DNA from: Nanoperiomorbus sp963544155
GTDB taxonomy: Bacteria > Patescibacteriota > Saccharimonadia > Saccharimonadales > Saccharimonadaceae
NCBI GenBank assembly: GCA_963544155.1
Contig: CAUUDW010000006.1
Location: 1 to 60,871, forward strand
Direction of reading: 5' to 3'
Length of the DNA stretch: 60,871 nt
Position numbers and translations under genes: made by a program. Shown here in pieces: positions 50,803 to 58,491 of this stretch; the first letter of the stretch is position 1, and each line of letters opens with the position of its first letter. Under the pieces are notes generated by a model. It saw nothing but the letters and a program-made list of their open reading frames with translations, made no database searches and was not told the origin of the DNA.

Positions 50803-50880
50803 TGGGGCGTCTGACAGGATTCGAACCTGCGACCTCCGGAGCCACAATCCAGCGCTCTAACCAGCTGAGCTACAAACGCC
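50803..50880 (-). tRNA. tRNA-His (anticodon GTG)
   Basis: On the minus strand: extra G(-1) opposite C73, acceptor stem GCGTTTG/CAGACGC, D stem GCTC/GAGC, anticodon stem CTGGA/TCCGG with loop TTGTGGC, T arm GCAGG-TTCGAAT-CCTGT, encoded CCA at 50803-50805. G(-1):C73 is the identity pair of tRNA-His. Three partial copies of its 3' end follow downstream. Confidence 0.96.
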
Positions 50881-50898
50881 ACGCACAGGTATTATATA

Positions 50899-52431
50899 TC
50901 AAATCTCACGGAAAGTCTCAATCTGCGCTCCGAGGGAGTTCAGTCGATCGTAAAAATCTTGGTAGCCTCGGTTAATATTGTAGACGTCACGCAGCGTCGA
51001 TGTACCCGGTGTAGCCAGCATGGCTAGCAGGATTACCACGCTGGGCCTCAGGGCCGGTGGGGCGACTACATCGGCAGCTCGCCAATGTGTCGGACCGGTG
51101 ATATAGACTCGGTGCGGATCAACCAGCTCGACTCTAGCATTGAGGCGATTTAGTTCAGTCAGATAGATTGAACGGTTCTCGTACGCCCAGTCGTGAATTA
51201 GGGTGCGTCCCCGGGCGACTGTGGCCGCTAGCGCCATGAAGGGTAGATTGTCTAGATTAATACCGGGGAAGGGTAGAGCGGTGATCTTATCAGTAGGGGC
51301 AACCAGCTGAGATTTCCGGACAGTGACATCAACCAGCCTGGTTTTACCATTGGTCGATAGATAGACAGGTGACTGCTGATAATCCAGCCCCATCTGCCCG
51401 AGCGTGGCTAGCTCCAGCTCAAGGAATTCGATCGGGCAGCGGCGGACGGTGATATTTGACCCGGTGATGATGCCGGCAGTGATAAAGCTCATAGCTTCGA
51501 TCGGGTCTTCGCTGACCTGGTATTCGACATTTTGATTGATCTGCTTGACACCTTTGATGGTCAGGACGGTAGTGCCGATGCCGTCAATCCGGACACCGAG
51601 CTTTTGTAGGAAGAAACAAATATCCTGCACCATATAGTTAGGGCTGGCGTTGCGGATCACCGTGGTAGCGGGGCAAAGTGCTGCTGCCATGATCACGTTC
51701 TCAGTCGCAGTGTCACCTCGCTCGATCAGGATGATGTCTTTATCAGGTTGTCGAGGTCGGACAGTGGCGTGGTAGCAGGTGGCACTGGCGGGTACATCAA
51801 CGTTCATACCAAAGGCGCTCAGCCCGACCAGGTGAGGCTTGACTGTGCGCACACCTAGCGAGCAGCCCCCGGCGAAAGGCAGGCGAAAATCATTACACTG
51901 GTGAAGCAGCGGTCCGAGAAACATCAGGATGGAGCGAGTCCGCTTGGCGGCGGCTGTATCCATCCGGTCTAACTGTAGCTGAGCTGGAGGGCAGATCTCC
52001 AGGTCGTTTTGGCGATTGAGCCACTTGGTCTTGACGCCGATAGAGTTGAGCACCTCGATGATGCGGTTGACTTCTTCGATCCTAGCCACCCGACGTAAGA
52101 CAGTCTTGCCCTTATTAAGGAGTGAGGCGCAAAGCAAGCCGACTCCGGCGTTTTTACTGGTATTAACTGAGATGCTACCATTTAGCTGATTGCCACCGTG
52201 GATGCGCAGGCTAAGCTTGCTGGAGCTACTGAGGCTGATAATCTCGCTATTGAGCACTCCCGAGATGCGAGCGACTAGCTCCAGGCTGATATTTTGCGCC
52301 CCTTTTTCGATCCGATTGATGGCTGATTGAGAAGTGCCGAGCTCATCAGCCAGCTGAGCCTGAGTCAGACCACGGTTGATCCGTAGTTCAGCGATCAGCT
52401 TGCCGATCTTAACACGGTAGTCGTAAGGCAT
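50899..52431 (-). CDS. murA: MurA-type enolpyruvyl transferase with N-terminal XRE helix-turn-helix
   Basis: The 510-residue protein has a Cro/C1-type HTH (about 8-62, GLTQAQLADELGTSQSAINRIE, cited by position) fused to an EPT-fold enzyme. MurA transfers enolpyruvate to UDP-GlcNAc, the first step of peptidoglycan synthesis. Key residues are K93 (SKNAG), C190 in GGCSLG (the fosfomycin-binding cysteine), the aspartate in INLDNLPF and the arginine in ALRPSVVI. Typical MurA is about 420 residues, so the extra length is the HTH. It may bind its own promoter palindrome at 52444-52463. A second, plain MurA elsewhere cannot be excluded. Confidence 0.88.
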   Translation of the reverse strand: MPYDYRVKIGKLIAELRINRGLTQAQLADELGTSQSAINRIEKGAQNISLELVARISGVLNSEIISLSSSSKLSLRIHGGNQLNGSISVNTSKNAGVGLLCASLLNKGKTVLRRVARIEEVNRIIEVLNSIGVKTKWLNRQNDLEICPPAQLQLDRMDTAAAKRTRSILMFLGPLLHQCNDFRLPFAGGCSLGVRTVKPHLVGLSAFGMNVDVPASATCYHATVRPRQPDKDIILIERGDTATENVIMAAALCPATTVIRNASPNYMVQDICFFLQKLGVRIDGIGTTVLTIKGVKQINQNVEYQVSEDPIEAMSFITAGIITGSNITVRRCPIEFLELELATLGQMGLDYQQSPVYLSTNGKTRLVDVTVRKSQLVAPTDKITALPFPGINLDNLPFMALAATVARGRTLIHDWAYENRSIYLTELNRLNARVELVDPHRVYITGPTHWRAADVVAPPALRPSVVILLAMLATPGTSTLRDVYNINRGYQDFYDRLNSLGAQIETFREI

Positions 52432-52443
52432 AGCACTAGTATC

Positions 52444-52463
52444 TTATATCACATGTGATATAA
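52444..52463. promoter_or_regulatory. Perfect 20-bp palindrome before the HTH-MurA gene
   Basis: TTATATCACATGTGATATAA is a perfect inverted repeat centred 22 bases before the ATG of the HTH-MurA fusion. Size and symmetry are those of an XRE-type dimer operator. On the minus strand a TATAAG-like box overlaps its right end. It is the best candidate operator for the fused HTH. Confidence 0.65.
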
Positions 52464-52476
52464 AGGCAATTAGGCG

Positions 52477-52929
52477 CTAGCTGTCAAGGCGCCGACCGGG
52501 CAGGCGTAGGGTGGGACATAAGGTGGCGAGCAGAGACAGCAGAGCACTGCCCATAGCTAGCTGAGTACCCATACCCAGCTGACCGAAACGACCGAAGATG
52601 TCGCCCGGGCCGAAGGAGTTGTAGCTTAGCCACAAGTAGATGATGAGAACGACCAGTAGAGTGCCGACCAGCCCGACCAACTTGGAGCCGAGGGTAGCTG
52701 AGACGAGCAGGACAATGGCCAGGATGAAGATGACCGGTGCCATATGGATAGAATTGATCAGCTCGACGTCCAGAGTGACAGATCCACCGGATAGATTGTG
52801 GATGGCACCGGATAGTAAGTGTCCAAAGCCGGTATTGGCCGGTAGCTGACCATTGATCCAGGTCATTTGGCTGCTACAGAGAAGCAGTATGCCTGCTACC
52901 ATCATCATTAATCGTCGAAGTGATTTCAT
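52477..52929 (-). CDS. Four-helix membrane protein of unknown function
   Basis: The 150-residue protein has an N-terminal hydrophobic segment (MMVAGILLLCSSQMTW), two closely spaced ones in the middle (about 62-98) and one near the C-terminus (about 120-138). It ends with a basic tail LRLPGRRLDS. I do not recognise it. The start is divergent from the transketolase genes; the region 52930-52990 holds both promoters. Confidence 0.6.
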   Translation of the reverse strand: MKSLRRLMMMVAGILLLCSSQMTWINGQLPANTGFGHLLSGAIHNLSGGSVTLDVELINSIHMAPVIFILAIVLLVSATLGSKLVGLVGTLLVVLIIYLWLSYNSFGPGDIFGRFGQLGMGTQLAMGSALLSLLATLCPTLRLPGRRLDS

Positions 52930-52975
52930 ATACGATATTATACTACAGCCGCTTATGCTCAGGCGGTCGAAGCTT

Positions 52976-52984
52976 TGCTATAAT
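52976..52984 (+). promoter_or_regulatory. Extended -10 of the transketolase operon
   Basis: TGC-TATAAT ends 6 bases before ATG 52991. This fixes the start at MVKPPVDEVQ over an in-frame upstream ATG that would overlap the divergent gene. Confidence 0.65.
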
Positions 52985-52990
52985 ATGCTT

Positions 52991-53839
52991 ATGGTAAAAC
53001 CGCCGGTGGATGAAGTACAGCTGATCGAATATCATGCGACTAGTATTCGACGTCAAATCATCCAGATGCTGGCACTGGCCGGTTCGGGCCATCCCGCCAG
53101 CTCGCTAGGGCTGGTAGAAGTACTGGCTTGTCTATACTTTAATGTCCTTCGCTACAATCCGGCCGATCCTAATGACGATCAGCGAGATCTGCTGGTAATG
53201 TCTAATGGTCATGCTTGCCCGGCTCTCTATGCCACCTTGGCAGAGGCGGGGCTAATCGACCCGCTGGAGCTACGCCATCTGCGCCAATATGGCTCAAGGC
53301 TACAGGGTCATCCCGAGCGGACTCGCCTGCCTTGGCTGGAGACGACGTCCGGTCCGTTGGGCGAGGGGTTGTCACAGGCTGCCGGTATGGCTTATAGTTT
53401 GCGACACTTGGATTCGCCTAATGATCGCCGGGTTTACTGCATTGTCAGTGACGGCGAGCTGGATGAGGGTAATATCTGGGAGGCGGTGATGTTTGCCGGT
53501 AAATATCATCTGGCAAATCTAGTGGCTATAGTTGACTGCAATGATATTCAGCTGTCGGGCAGGGTAGATCAGATCATGCCACTGGGCGACTTGGCTCAGC
53601 GTTGGCGGACTGCCGGCTGGCGGGTGAGTCAAATCGCCGACGGTAATGATGCCGCAGAGCTGCTGACGGCGCTTGGCAATGTTCAAGGGTCTCGGCGGGC
53701 CGGCAAGCCATTAGCGCTACTTACTCACACTTGCCCGGGCAAAGGAGTGAGCTTCATGGAGCACGATTATCATTGGCATGGTCGACCGCTGAGTGAGGCG
53801 GAGGCCGGGCGAGCCTTGGCGGAGCTGGGAGTGAGATGA
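52991..53839 (+). CDS. Transketolase, N-terminal (TPP-binding) subunit
   Basis: The 282-residue protein covers the first third of a transketolase. AGSGHPASSLG holds a substrate histidine, and SDGELDEGNIWEA...DCNDIQ is the GDG-type thiamine diphosphate and metal-binding motif. The full enzyme (about 650 residues) is split into two genes here. It moves two-carbon units in the non-oxidative pentose pathway. The end overlaps the C-terminal subunit start (ATGATG). The leaderless start is supported by the -10 box. Confidence 0.92.
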   Translation: MVKPPVDEVQLIEYHATSIRRQIIQMLALAGSGHPASSLGLVEVLACLYFNVLRYNPADPNDDQRDLLVMSNGHACPALYATLAEAGLIDPLELRHLRQYGSRLQGHPERTRLPWLETTSGPLGEGLSQAAGMAYSLRHLDSPNDRRVYCIVSDGELDEGNIWEAVMFAGKYHLANLVAIVDCNDIQLSGRVDQIMPLGDLAQRWRTAGWRVSQIADGNDAAELLTALGNVQGSRRAGKPLALLTHTCPGKGVSFMEHDYHWHGRPLSEAEAGRALAELGVR

Positions 53840-54816
53840 TGCGGCTGGCCAATGACTTCACCCAAGGTAATCCGGCCAGGCAGTCTCTGCGACACAGCTT
53901 CGGGCAGAGCTTGCTGGAGCTGGCTCGGCAGGATGAGCGGATAGTGGCGCTTTCGGCTGACTTAGCCAGTTCAGTCGGGCTCGGTGACTTCGTCCAAGAG
54001 ATGGGACATCGCTATATCGAGGTGGGAGTAGCCGAGCAAAACTTAGTGACGGTGGCTAGCGGTCTGGCTCATATGGGCAAGATACCTTTCGCTGCCAGCT
54101 ATGCCAGCTTTAGTCCGGGACGCAACTGGGAGCAGATCCGCACGTCCATTTGTCTGAATAATCAGCCGGTTAGGCTAATCGGTAGCCATGCCGGGCTGAA
54201 CGTGGGGGCGGATGGAGCATCACACCAGATGCTGGAGGATATCGCCCTGATGCGGGTACTGCCCGGTATGGTAGTCCTGGCACCGGGTGATAGCATCGAA
54301 GCAGCGCAATTCACCCGCTTGATGGCTCAGGATAGTCACCCTAGCTACATGCGTTTACCGAGAGTTGATCTGCCGGTCTACAATGACCCGGCGAATGAAT
54401 ATCAGATTGGGCGGGCTTATGTACTGCGTCAAGATGATCAGCCGGTGGTGTCGGTCGTTGCTACCGGATCGATGACTGGTAATGCCTTGCTGGCGGCGCA
54501 GACACTATCGCAGAAAGGAGTCGCCAGTGAAGTGGTTCACGTGCCGACGATCAAGCCGCTTGACCAGGCGACTATTCTTGGCTCAATTGGTCGTACCAAG
54601 GTGGTAGTGACGGTGGAAGAGCATCAAGCTAGTGGTGGCTTGGGCTCAGCGATAGCGGAGCTGGTACTGGAATCGGACATTCGTCCAGCTAAGTTTTACC
54701 GGATCGGCGTGAACGACCGCTTCGGCCAGTCGGGTACGGCGACGAATCTGTGGCGACATTATCAGCTGGACGCCGGAGGAATAGTTGAGCAAATCTTAGC
54801 TCTGCTTGATAACTAG
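53836..54816 (+). CDS. Transketolase, C-terminal (pyrimidine-binding) subunit
   Basis: The 326-residue protein has the TPP pyrimidine domain with the catalytic glutamate (VGVAEQNLVTVASGLA), the GSHAGLNVGADGASHQ segment and a C-terminal transketolase domain (VEEHQASGGLGSAIAE). It pairs with the gene before it. Split transketolases are common in Gram-positive, archaeal and CPR genomes. Downstream, a sugar kinase 20 bases away suggests use of pentoses or nucleosides. Confidence 0.93.
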   Translation: MMRLANDFTQGNPARQSLRHSFGQSLLELARQDERIVALSADLASSVGLGDFVQEMGHRYIEVGVAEQNLVTVASGLAHMGKIPFAASYASFSPGRNWEQIRTSICLNNQPVRLIGSHAGLNVGADGASHQMLEDIALMRVLPGMVVLAPGDSIEAAQFTRLMAQDSHPSYMRLPRVDLPVYNDPANEYQIGRAYVLRQDDQPVVSVVATGSMTGNALLAAQTLSQKGVASEVVHVPTIKPLDQATILGSIGRTKVVVTVEEHQASGGLGSAIAELVLESDIRPAKFYRIGVNDRFGQSGTATNLWRHYQLDAGGIVEQILALLDN

Positions 54817-54823
54817 CTTATGG

Positions 54824-54829
54824 TAAAAT
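54824..54829 (+). promoter_or_regulatory. -10 box before the sugar kinase
   Basis: TAAAAT ends 6 bases before ATG 54836 and gives a leaderless transcript, although read-through from the transketolase genes is likely too. Confidence 0.45.
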
Positions 54830-54835
54830 AGACCT

Positions 54836-55837
54836 ATGAAAGCTGATCACAAGCTTAGCTTCCTCTGTATTGGCTCGTCGTCATATGATGTTTATCTGCG
54901 CAACGTAGCTGATCTGGCGCCGGTCTGCACTAATCCCGAGGACTGCTTCTACAATATCCACCTAGGCGACAAGATTTACGTTAACCAAGTAGACTTCATG
55001 ACTGGTGGTGGAGCGTCTAATGCCTCGGTAACTTTTGCTCGGGGTGGACAAAAGTCATACTTCATGGGGCTGATTGGCTGTGATACGCCGGGTTCGGCTT
55101 GTCTGGCGACTTTTGCCGAGGAGGGAGTCGATACTAAGTATGTCTCCTACTCCAAGCGCTATCACACCGACTATTCGACTCTACTGCTAGCTCCCAGCGG
55201 CGAGCGGTCAATCTTGACCCATCGAGGCTGCGGGGCGCATGTCAAGCCTAGTCACTTTGACCTGGATCGGGTCGATGAGCCGATTGATTGGATCTACATG
55301 ACCTCGATGGTGGGGCATTTTGAGATTTATCGTCAGATAGTGCGCCAAGCCCGTCGGCGCCGGATCAAGATTGCTTTTAACCCGGGCGGAGTTGAGCTGG
55401 ATCATCCTGACGAGCTGAGGAAGTTGCTACCGGACATTGAGATCCTCTCGGTCAATAAGGAAGAGGCACAGAAGATCGTACCGGGTGAGACGATGCCGGA
55501 GCTACTAAAGGGGCTAAGAGAGCTCTGCCCGGTGGTTATCATCACTGATGGTGTCAATGGCGCAGTCCTCGCTGATCGGACGGAGGCTATCTGGGCGGGG
55601 CTATATCACCCGGAGCATGTTTCGGTCGATCGGACCGGGGCGGGCGATTCGTTCTGCTCGGGCTTTACCCTGCAATATGCCCTGGGCGAAGGGCTACGGC
55701 GCTCGGTTCACTACGCTACCGCTAACTCAGCCTCGGTAGTTGTCCAGATTGGCTCGAAGCCGGGCATCTTAAGGGGTGACAATATTGATCGGCTTGACCC
55801 GATCGAGATTACTCCGCTGGATCTAACTGCTGGCTAG
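54836..55837 (+). CDS. PfkB-family carbohydrate kinase
   Basis: The 333-residue ribokinase-fold enzyme has the N-terminal substrate loop TGGGASNASVTFARGG, LIGCDTPGSACLATFAEEGVD (cited as position about 81-101) and the C-terminal ATP/catalytic motif DRTGAGDSFCSGF with the catalytic aspartate. The sugar cannot be told from sequence; ribose, a nucleoside or fructose-type sugars are all handled by this family. Next to transketolase, a pentose-related role is plausible. The last 15 bases overlap the convergent methyltransferase gene. Confidence 0.9.
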   Translation: MKADHKLSFLCIGSSSYDVYLRNVADLAPVCTNPEDCFYNIHLGDKIYVNQVDFMTGGGASNASVTFARGGQKSYFMGLIGCDTPGSACLATFAEEGVDTKYVSYSKRYHTDYSTLLLAPSGERSILTHRGCGAHVKPSHFDLDRVDEPIDWIYMTSMVGHFEIYRQIVRQARRRRIKIAFNPGGVELDHPDELRKLLPDIEILSVNKEEAQKIVPGETMPELLKGLRELCPVVIITDGVNGAVLADRTEAIWAGLYHPEHVSVDRTGAGDSFCSGFTLQYALGEGLRRSVHYATANSASVVVQIGSKPGILRGDNIDRLDPIEITPLDLTAG

Positions 55838-56362
55838 GCTTAAGTAATAGAGGGCGATACCGGTAGCGACGCTGACGTTGTAGCTCTCTTTGTGCCCAAA
55901 CATAGCCAGCTCTATCAGCTGATCGCAAGTGTTTTGCAATGTGGCATTCAGCCCTCGCACTTCTTCGCCTAAGAGTAGAGCGAGCTTGTCCGGCGGTCGG
56001 AATTGGTCTAGCGGCATGCTGGCTGGAGACTGCTCCAGCCCGACGATGTGGTAGCCACTTTTCTTTAGCGACTTAACGAGGTCAAGGACGGCGGGGTGAG
56101 CAGTTAGCTGGACGTACTGCTCGGCACCCAGTGCTGTATGGTGGAGCTGCCTGGCTAGCTTAGCTCTAATATGGGGCAGCAGGGGCAGGTAGCTTCCGTC
56201 GCTGGATCGCTCTAGATTAGGTGTCCAGCCGGTAGCATAAACCTGTCTGACGCTTAGACACTCAGCGGTGCGGAGGATAGCACCAACATTTTGAATAGAG
56301 CGAATATTATGGGCGATGACGATGATGTCTCGGCTGGGCTTTACGAAGGAGCGGGAACGCAT
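55823..56362 (-). CDS. TrmH/SpoU-family RNA 2'-O-methyltransferase
   Basis: The 179-residue knotted methyltransferase has the three SpoU motifs: NVGAILRTAECL (motif 1), LLLGEEVRGLN (motif 2) and ESYNVSVATGIALY (motif 3), which form the SAM-binding trefoil. The target may be tRNA Gm18 or an rRNA ribose and cannot be assigned. Its length fits the short TrmH/TrmL type. It is convergent with the kinase and divergent from uvrB. Confidence 0.88.
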   Translation of the reverse strand: MRSRSFVKPSRDIIVIAHNIRSIQNVGAILRTAECLSVRQVYATGWTPNLERSSDGSYLPLLPHIRAKLARQLHHTALGAEQYVQLTAHPAVLDLVKSLKKSGYHIVGLEQSPASMPLDQFRPPDKLALLLGEEVRGLNATLQNTCDQLIELAMFGHKESYNVSVATGIALYYLSLASS

Positions 56363-56386
56363 GAGCTGATTATAGCACTATGCCTA

Positions 56387-56395
56387 TGCTAGAAT
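56387..56395 (+). promoter_or_regulatory. Extended -10 of uvrB
   Basis: TGC-TAGAAT ends 10 bases before ATG 56406; AGGAG lies within the gap. An alternative ATG at 56394 overlaps the box and is therefore unlikely. Confidence 0.5.
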
Positions 56396-56405
56396 GACAG
56401 GAGTA

Positions 56406-58397
56406 ATGGCGGAGTACAAACTACAGACTAAGTATCAGCCGACCGGTGACCAGCCGAGGGCGATTGCTCGTCTGACCGAGGGGATAGAACGGGGCGAGAA
56501 GTATCAGACTCTGCTGGGCGTGACCGGCTCGGGCAAGACCTTTACTATGGCAAACTTGATCAAGAATACCGGCAAGACTACCCTGGTGTTGGCCCACAAC
56601 AAGACCCTGGCGGCACAGCTATTCTCAGAGTTTAAGCAATTCTTCCCCGAGAATGAAGTGCATTACTTCGTCTCGTATTTTGATTTCTACCAGCCCGAGG
56701 CTTATATCGCCAGCTCAGACACCTATATCGAAAAGGATTCACGGATCAATGAAGAGATCGACCGCCTGCGGCATGCTGCGACCAGTGCTCTGCTGACCCA
56801 CCGAGATGTGATCATCGTGGCTAGCGTCAGCTGTATCTACGGCATCGGCTCGCCGGGTGATTACGCCGAGATGTCGATCAAGCTATCGCTAGGTCAGCGT
56901 TACAAGCACGACAAGTTCTTGCGTCATCTGAGCGATATCCAGTATCACCGCAACGACCTGGATTTTGCTCGGGGCAACTTCCGAGTGCGGGGCGATACAG
57001 TCGATATCTACCCCTCGGGGCGAGAGACGGCTTATCGGGTAGAGTTCTTTGGTGACGAAGTGGAGCGCATCCTGGAGATCGACCCATTGACGGGCGAGAT
57101 TATGGGCTATCCACAGCAGGTGACTATTTTTCCGACTAGCCACTACGTGACACCGGAGCAAAAGATGAAGCAGACGATCGAGCAGATCAGACAGGAATAT
57201 CAGGTGCGACTTAAATACTTCAAGGATCATCAGAAATATCTTGAGGCTCAGCGCTTAACCCAGCGGATCAAGTACGACCTCGAGATGCTGGAGCAGACCG
57301 GCTTCGTCAAAGGTATCGAGAACTATAGCCGCTACTTGACCGGCCGGGCGCCCGGTGAGCAGCCGGCCACTCTGCTGGATTATTTCCCTGACGATTTCTT
57401 GTTGCTGGTCGATGAATCACATATGACTATCCCGCAGGTGCGAGGTATGTACAATGGCGACCGAGCTCGTAAAGAAACGCTGGTCGAGTATGGCTTTCGC
57501 CTGCCCTCCGCCCTGGATAATCGCCCGCTGACTTTCGCTGAGTTCGAGTCGCACATTGACCAGGTGGTCTTTGTCAGTGCTACGCCGGGTGAGTACGAGC
57601 TGGCGCATTCGAAAGAGCCTGTCGAGCAGGTGATTCGCCCGACCGGGCTGCTGGACCCCGAGATTGAGCTTCGTCCCAGCGAGCACCAGGTAGATGACCT
57701 GATGAATGAGATCCGGCTTCGGATCCAGAAACACCAGCGCACTCTGGTGACTACCTTGACTAAGCGGATGGCAGAGGACTTGACTGAGTTCTTGGTCGAG
57801 GCGGGAGTGAAGACGGCTTATATTCATAGTGATGTGGGTACACTGGAGCGAAGCGACATTTTGCGGGAGTTGCGGGAGGGTGTCTACGACGTGTTGGTGG
57901 GCATCAATCTACTGCGAGAGGGTTTGGATCTACCGGAGGTTAGCCTGGTGGCGATCATTGACGCTGATAAAGAGGGCTTCCTCCGCTCGGAGTCGGCCCT
58001 GATCCAGACGATTGGTCGGGCGGCCCGCCATGTCGAGGGTAAGGTGATCATGTACGGCGATAAAGTCACCGGGGCGATGCGCTATGCTATCGACGAGACG
58101 GAGCGACGCCGGGTGATCCAGTCTCGCTACAATGAAGAGCACGACATCATTCCGCACTCAGTCGATAAGCTGATCGATGAGGGGCTACGGGCGGTCATCC
58201 CGGTCGATGAGTCAAAGGCGAAGCCCAAGCTGAATCTGAATAAGATTCCGGTGGACGAATATCAGCACTTGATTAGCGAGCTGACGGGGCAAATGGAGAT
58301 AGCGGCGGCCAACCTGGAGTTTGAGCGGGCGGCTGAGCTGAGAGACACCATTAGTGAGATCAAGCAGAGGCTGGCGCAAAGTAAACGCCGGAGATGA
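56406..58397 (+). CDS. uvrB: Excinuclease ABC subunit B
   Basis: The 663-residue helicase-like damage-verification subunit. The start MAEYKLQTKYQPTGDQPRAI is close to the usual UvrB start. Visible: Walker A GVTGSGKTFTMAN, the beta-hairpin with YFDFYQPEAYIASSDTYIEK (cited in part), the DEAD-like LLLVDESHMTIPQ, helicase motif VI QTIGRAARHVEGK and a C-terminal UVR domain (ELTGQMEIAAANLEFERAAELRD) that contacts UvrC. It works with UvrA (35-38 kb). The ATG is 5 bases after AGGAG. Confidence 0.97.
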   Translation: MAEYKLQTKYQPTGDQPRAIARLTEGIERGEKYQTLLGVTGSGKTFTMANLIKNTGKTTLVLAHNKTLAAQLFSEFKQFFPENEVHYFVSYFDFYQPEAYIASSDTYIEKDSRINEEIDRLRHAATSALLTHRDVIIVASVSCIYGIGSPGDYAEMSIKLSLGQRYKHDKFLRHLSDIQYHRNDLDFARGNFRVRGDTVDIYPSGRETAYRVEFFGDEVERILEIDPLTGEIMGYPQQVTIFPTSHYVTPEQKMKQTIEQIRQEYQVRLKYFKDHQKYLEAQRLTQRIKYDLEMLEQTGFVKGIENYSRYLTGRAPGEQPATLLDYFPDDFLLLVDESHMTIPQVRGMYNGDRARKETLVEYGFRLPSALDNRPLTFAEFESHIDQVVFVSATPGEYELAHSKEPVEQVIRPTGLLDPEIELRPSEHQVDDLMNEIRLRIQKHQRTLVTTLTKRMAEDLTEFLVEAGVKTAYIHSDVGTLERSDILRELREGVYDVLVGINLLREGLDLPEVSLVAIIDADKEGFLRSESALIQTIGRAARHVEGKVIMYGDKVTGAMRYAIDETERRRVIQSRYNEEHDIIPHSVDKLIDEGLRAVIPVDESKAKPKLNLNKIPVDEYQHLISELTGQMEIAAANLEFERAAELRDTISEIKQRLAQSKRRR

Positions 58398-58469
58398 GTG
58401 ACACGGCCGGATGTGACGCTGGTACTTTAATTGCACTGAGTGAGTGTTGTGCTGAGCGAGCTGAAGATC

Positions 58470-58478
58470 TGCTATAAT
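58470..58478 (+). promoter_or_regulatory. Extended -10 of the last gene
   Basis: TGC-TATAAT lies 13 bases before ATG 58492. It supports a true start for the long open frame that follows. The bases 58398-58469 show nothing else. Confidence 0.6.
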
Positions 58479-58491
58479 CTCCATAAGCACT

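Noticed and set aside
50361..50882. Two minus-strand frames sharing the words FESCQTPHV
   Set aside because: They are translations of the tRNA-His-derived repeats and of the tRNA itself, so the similarity is that of the DNA repeat and not of proteins.
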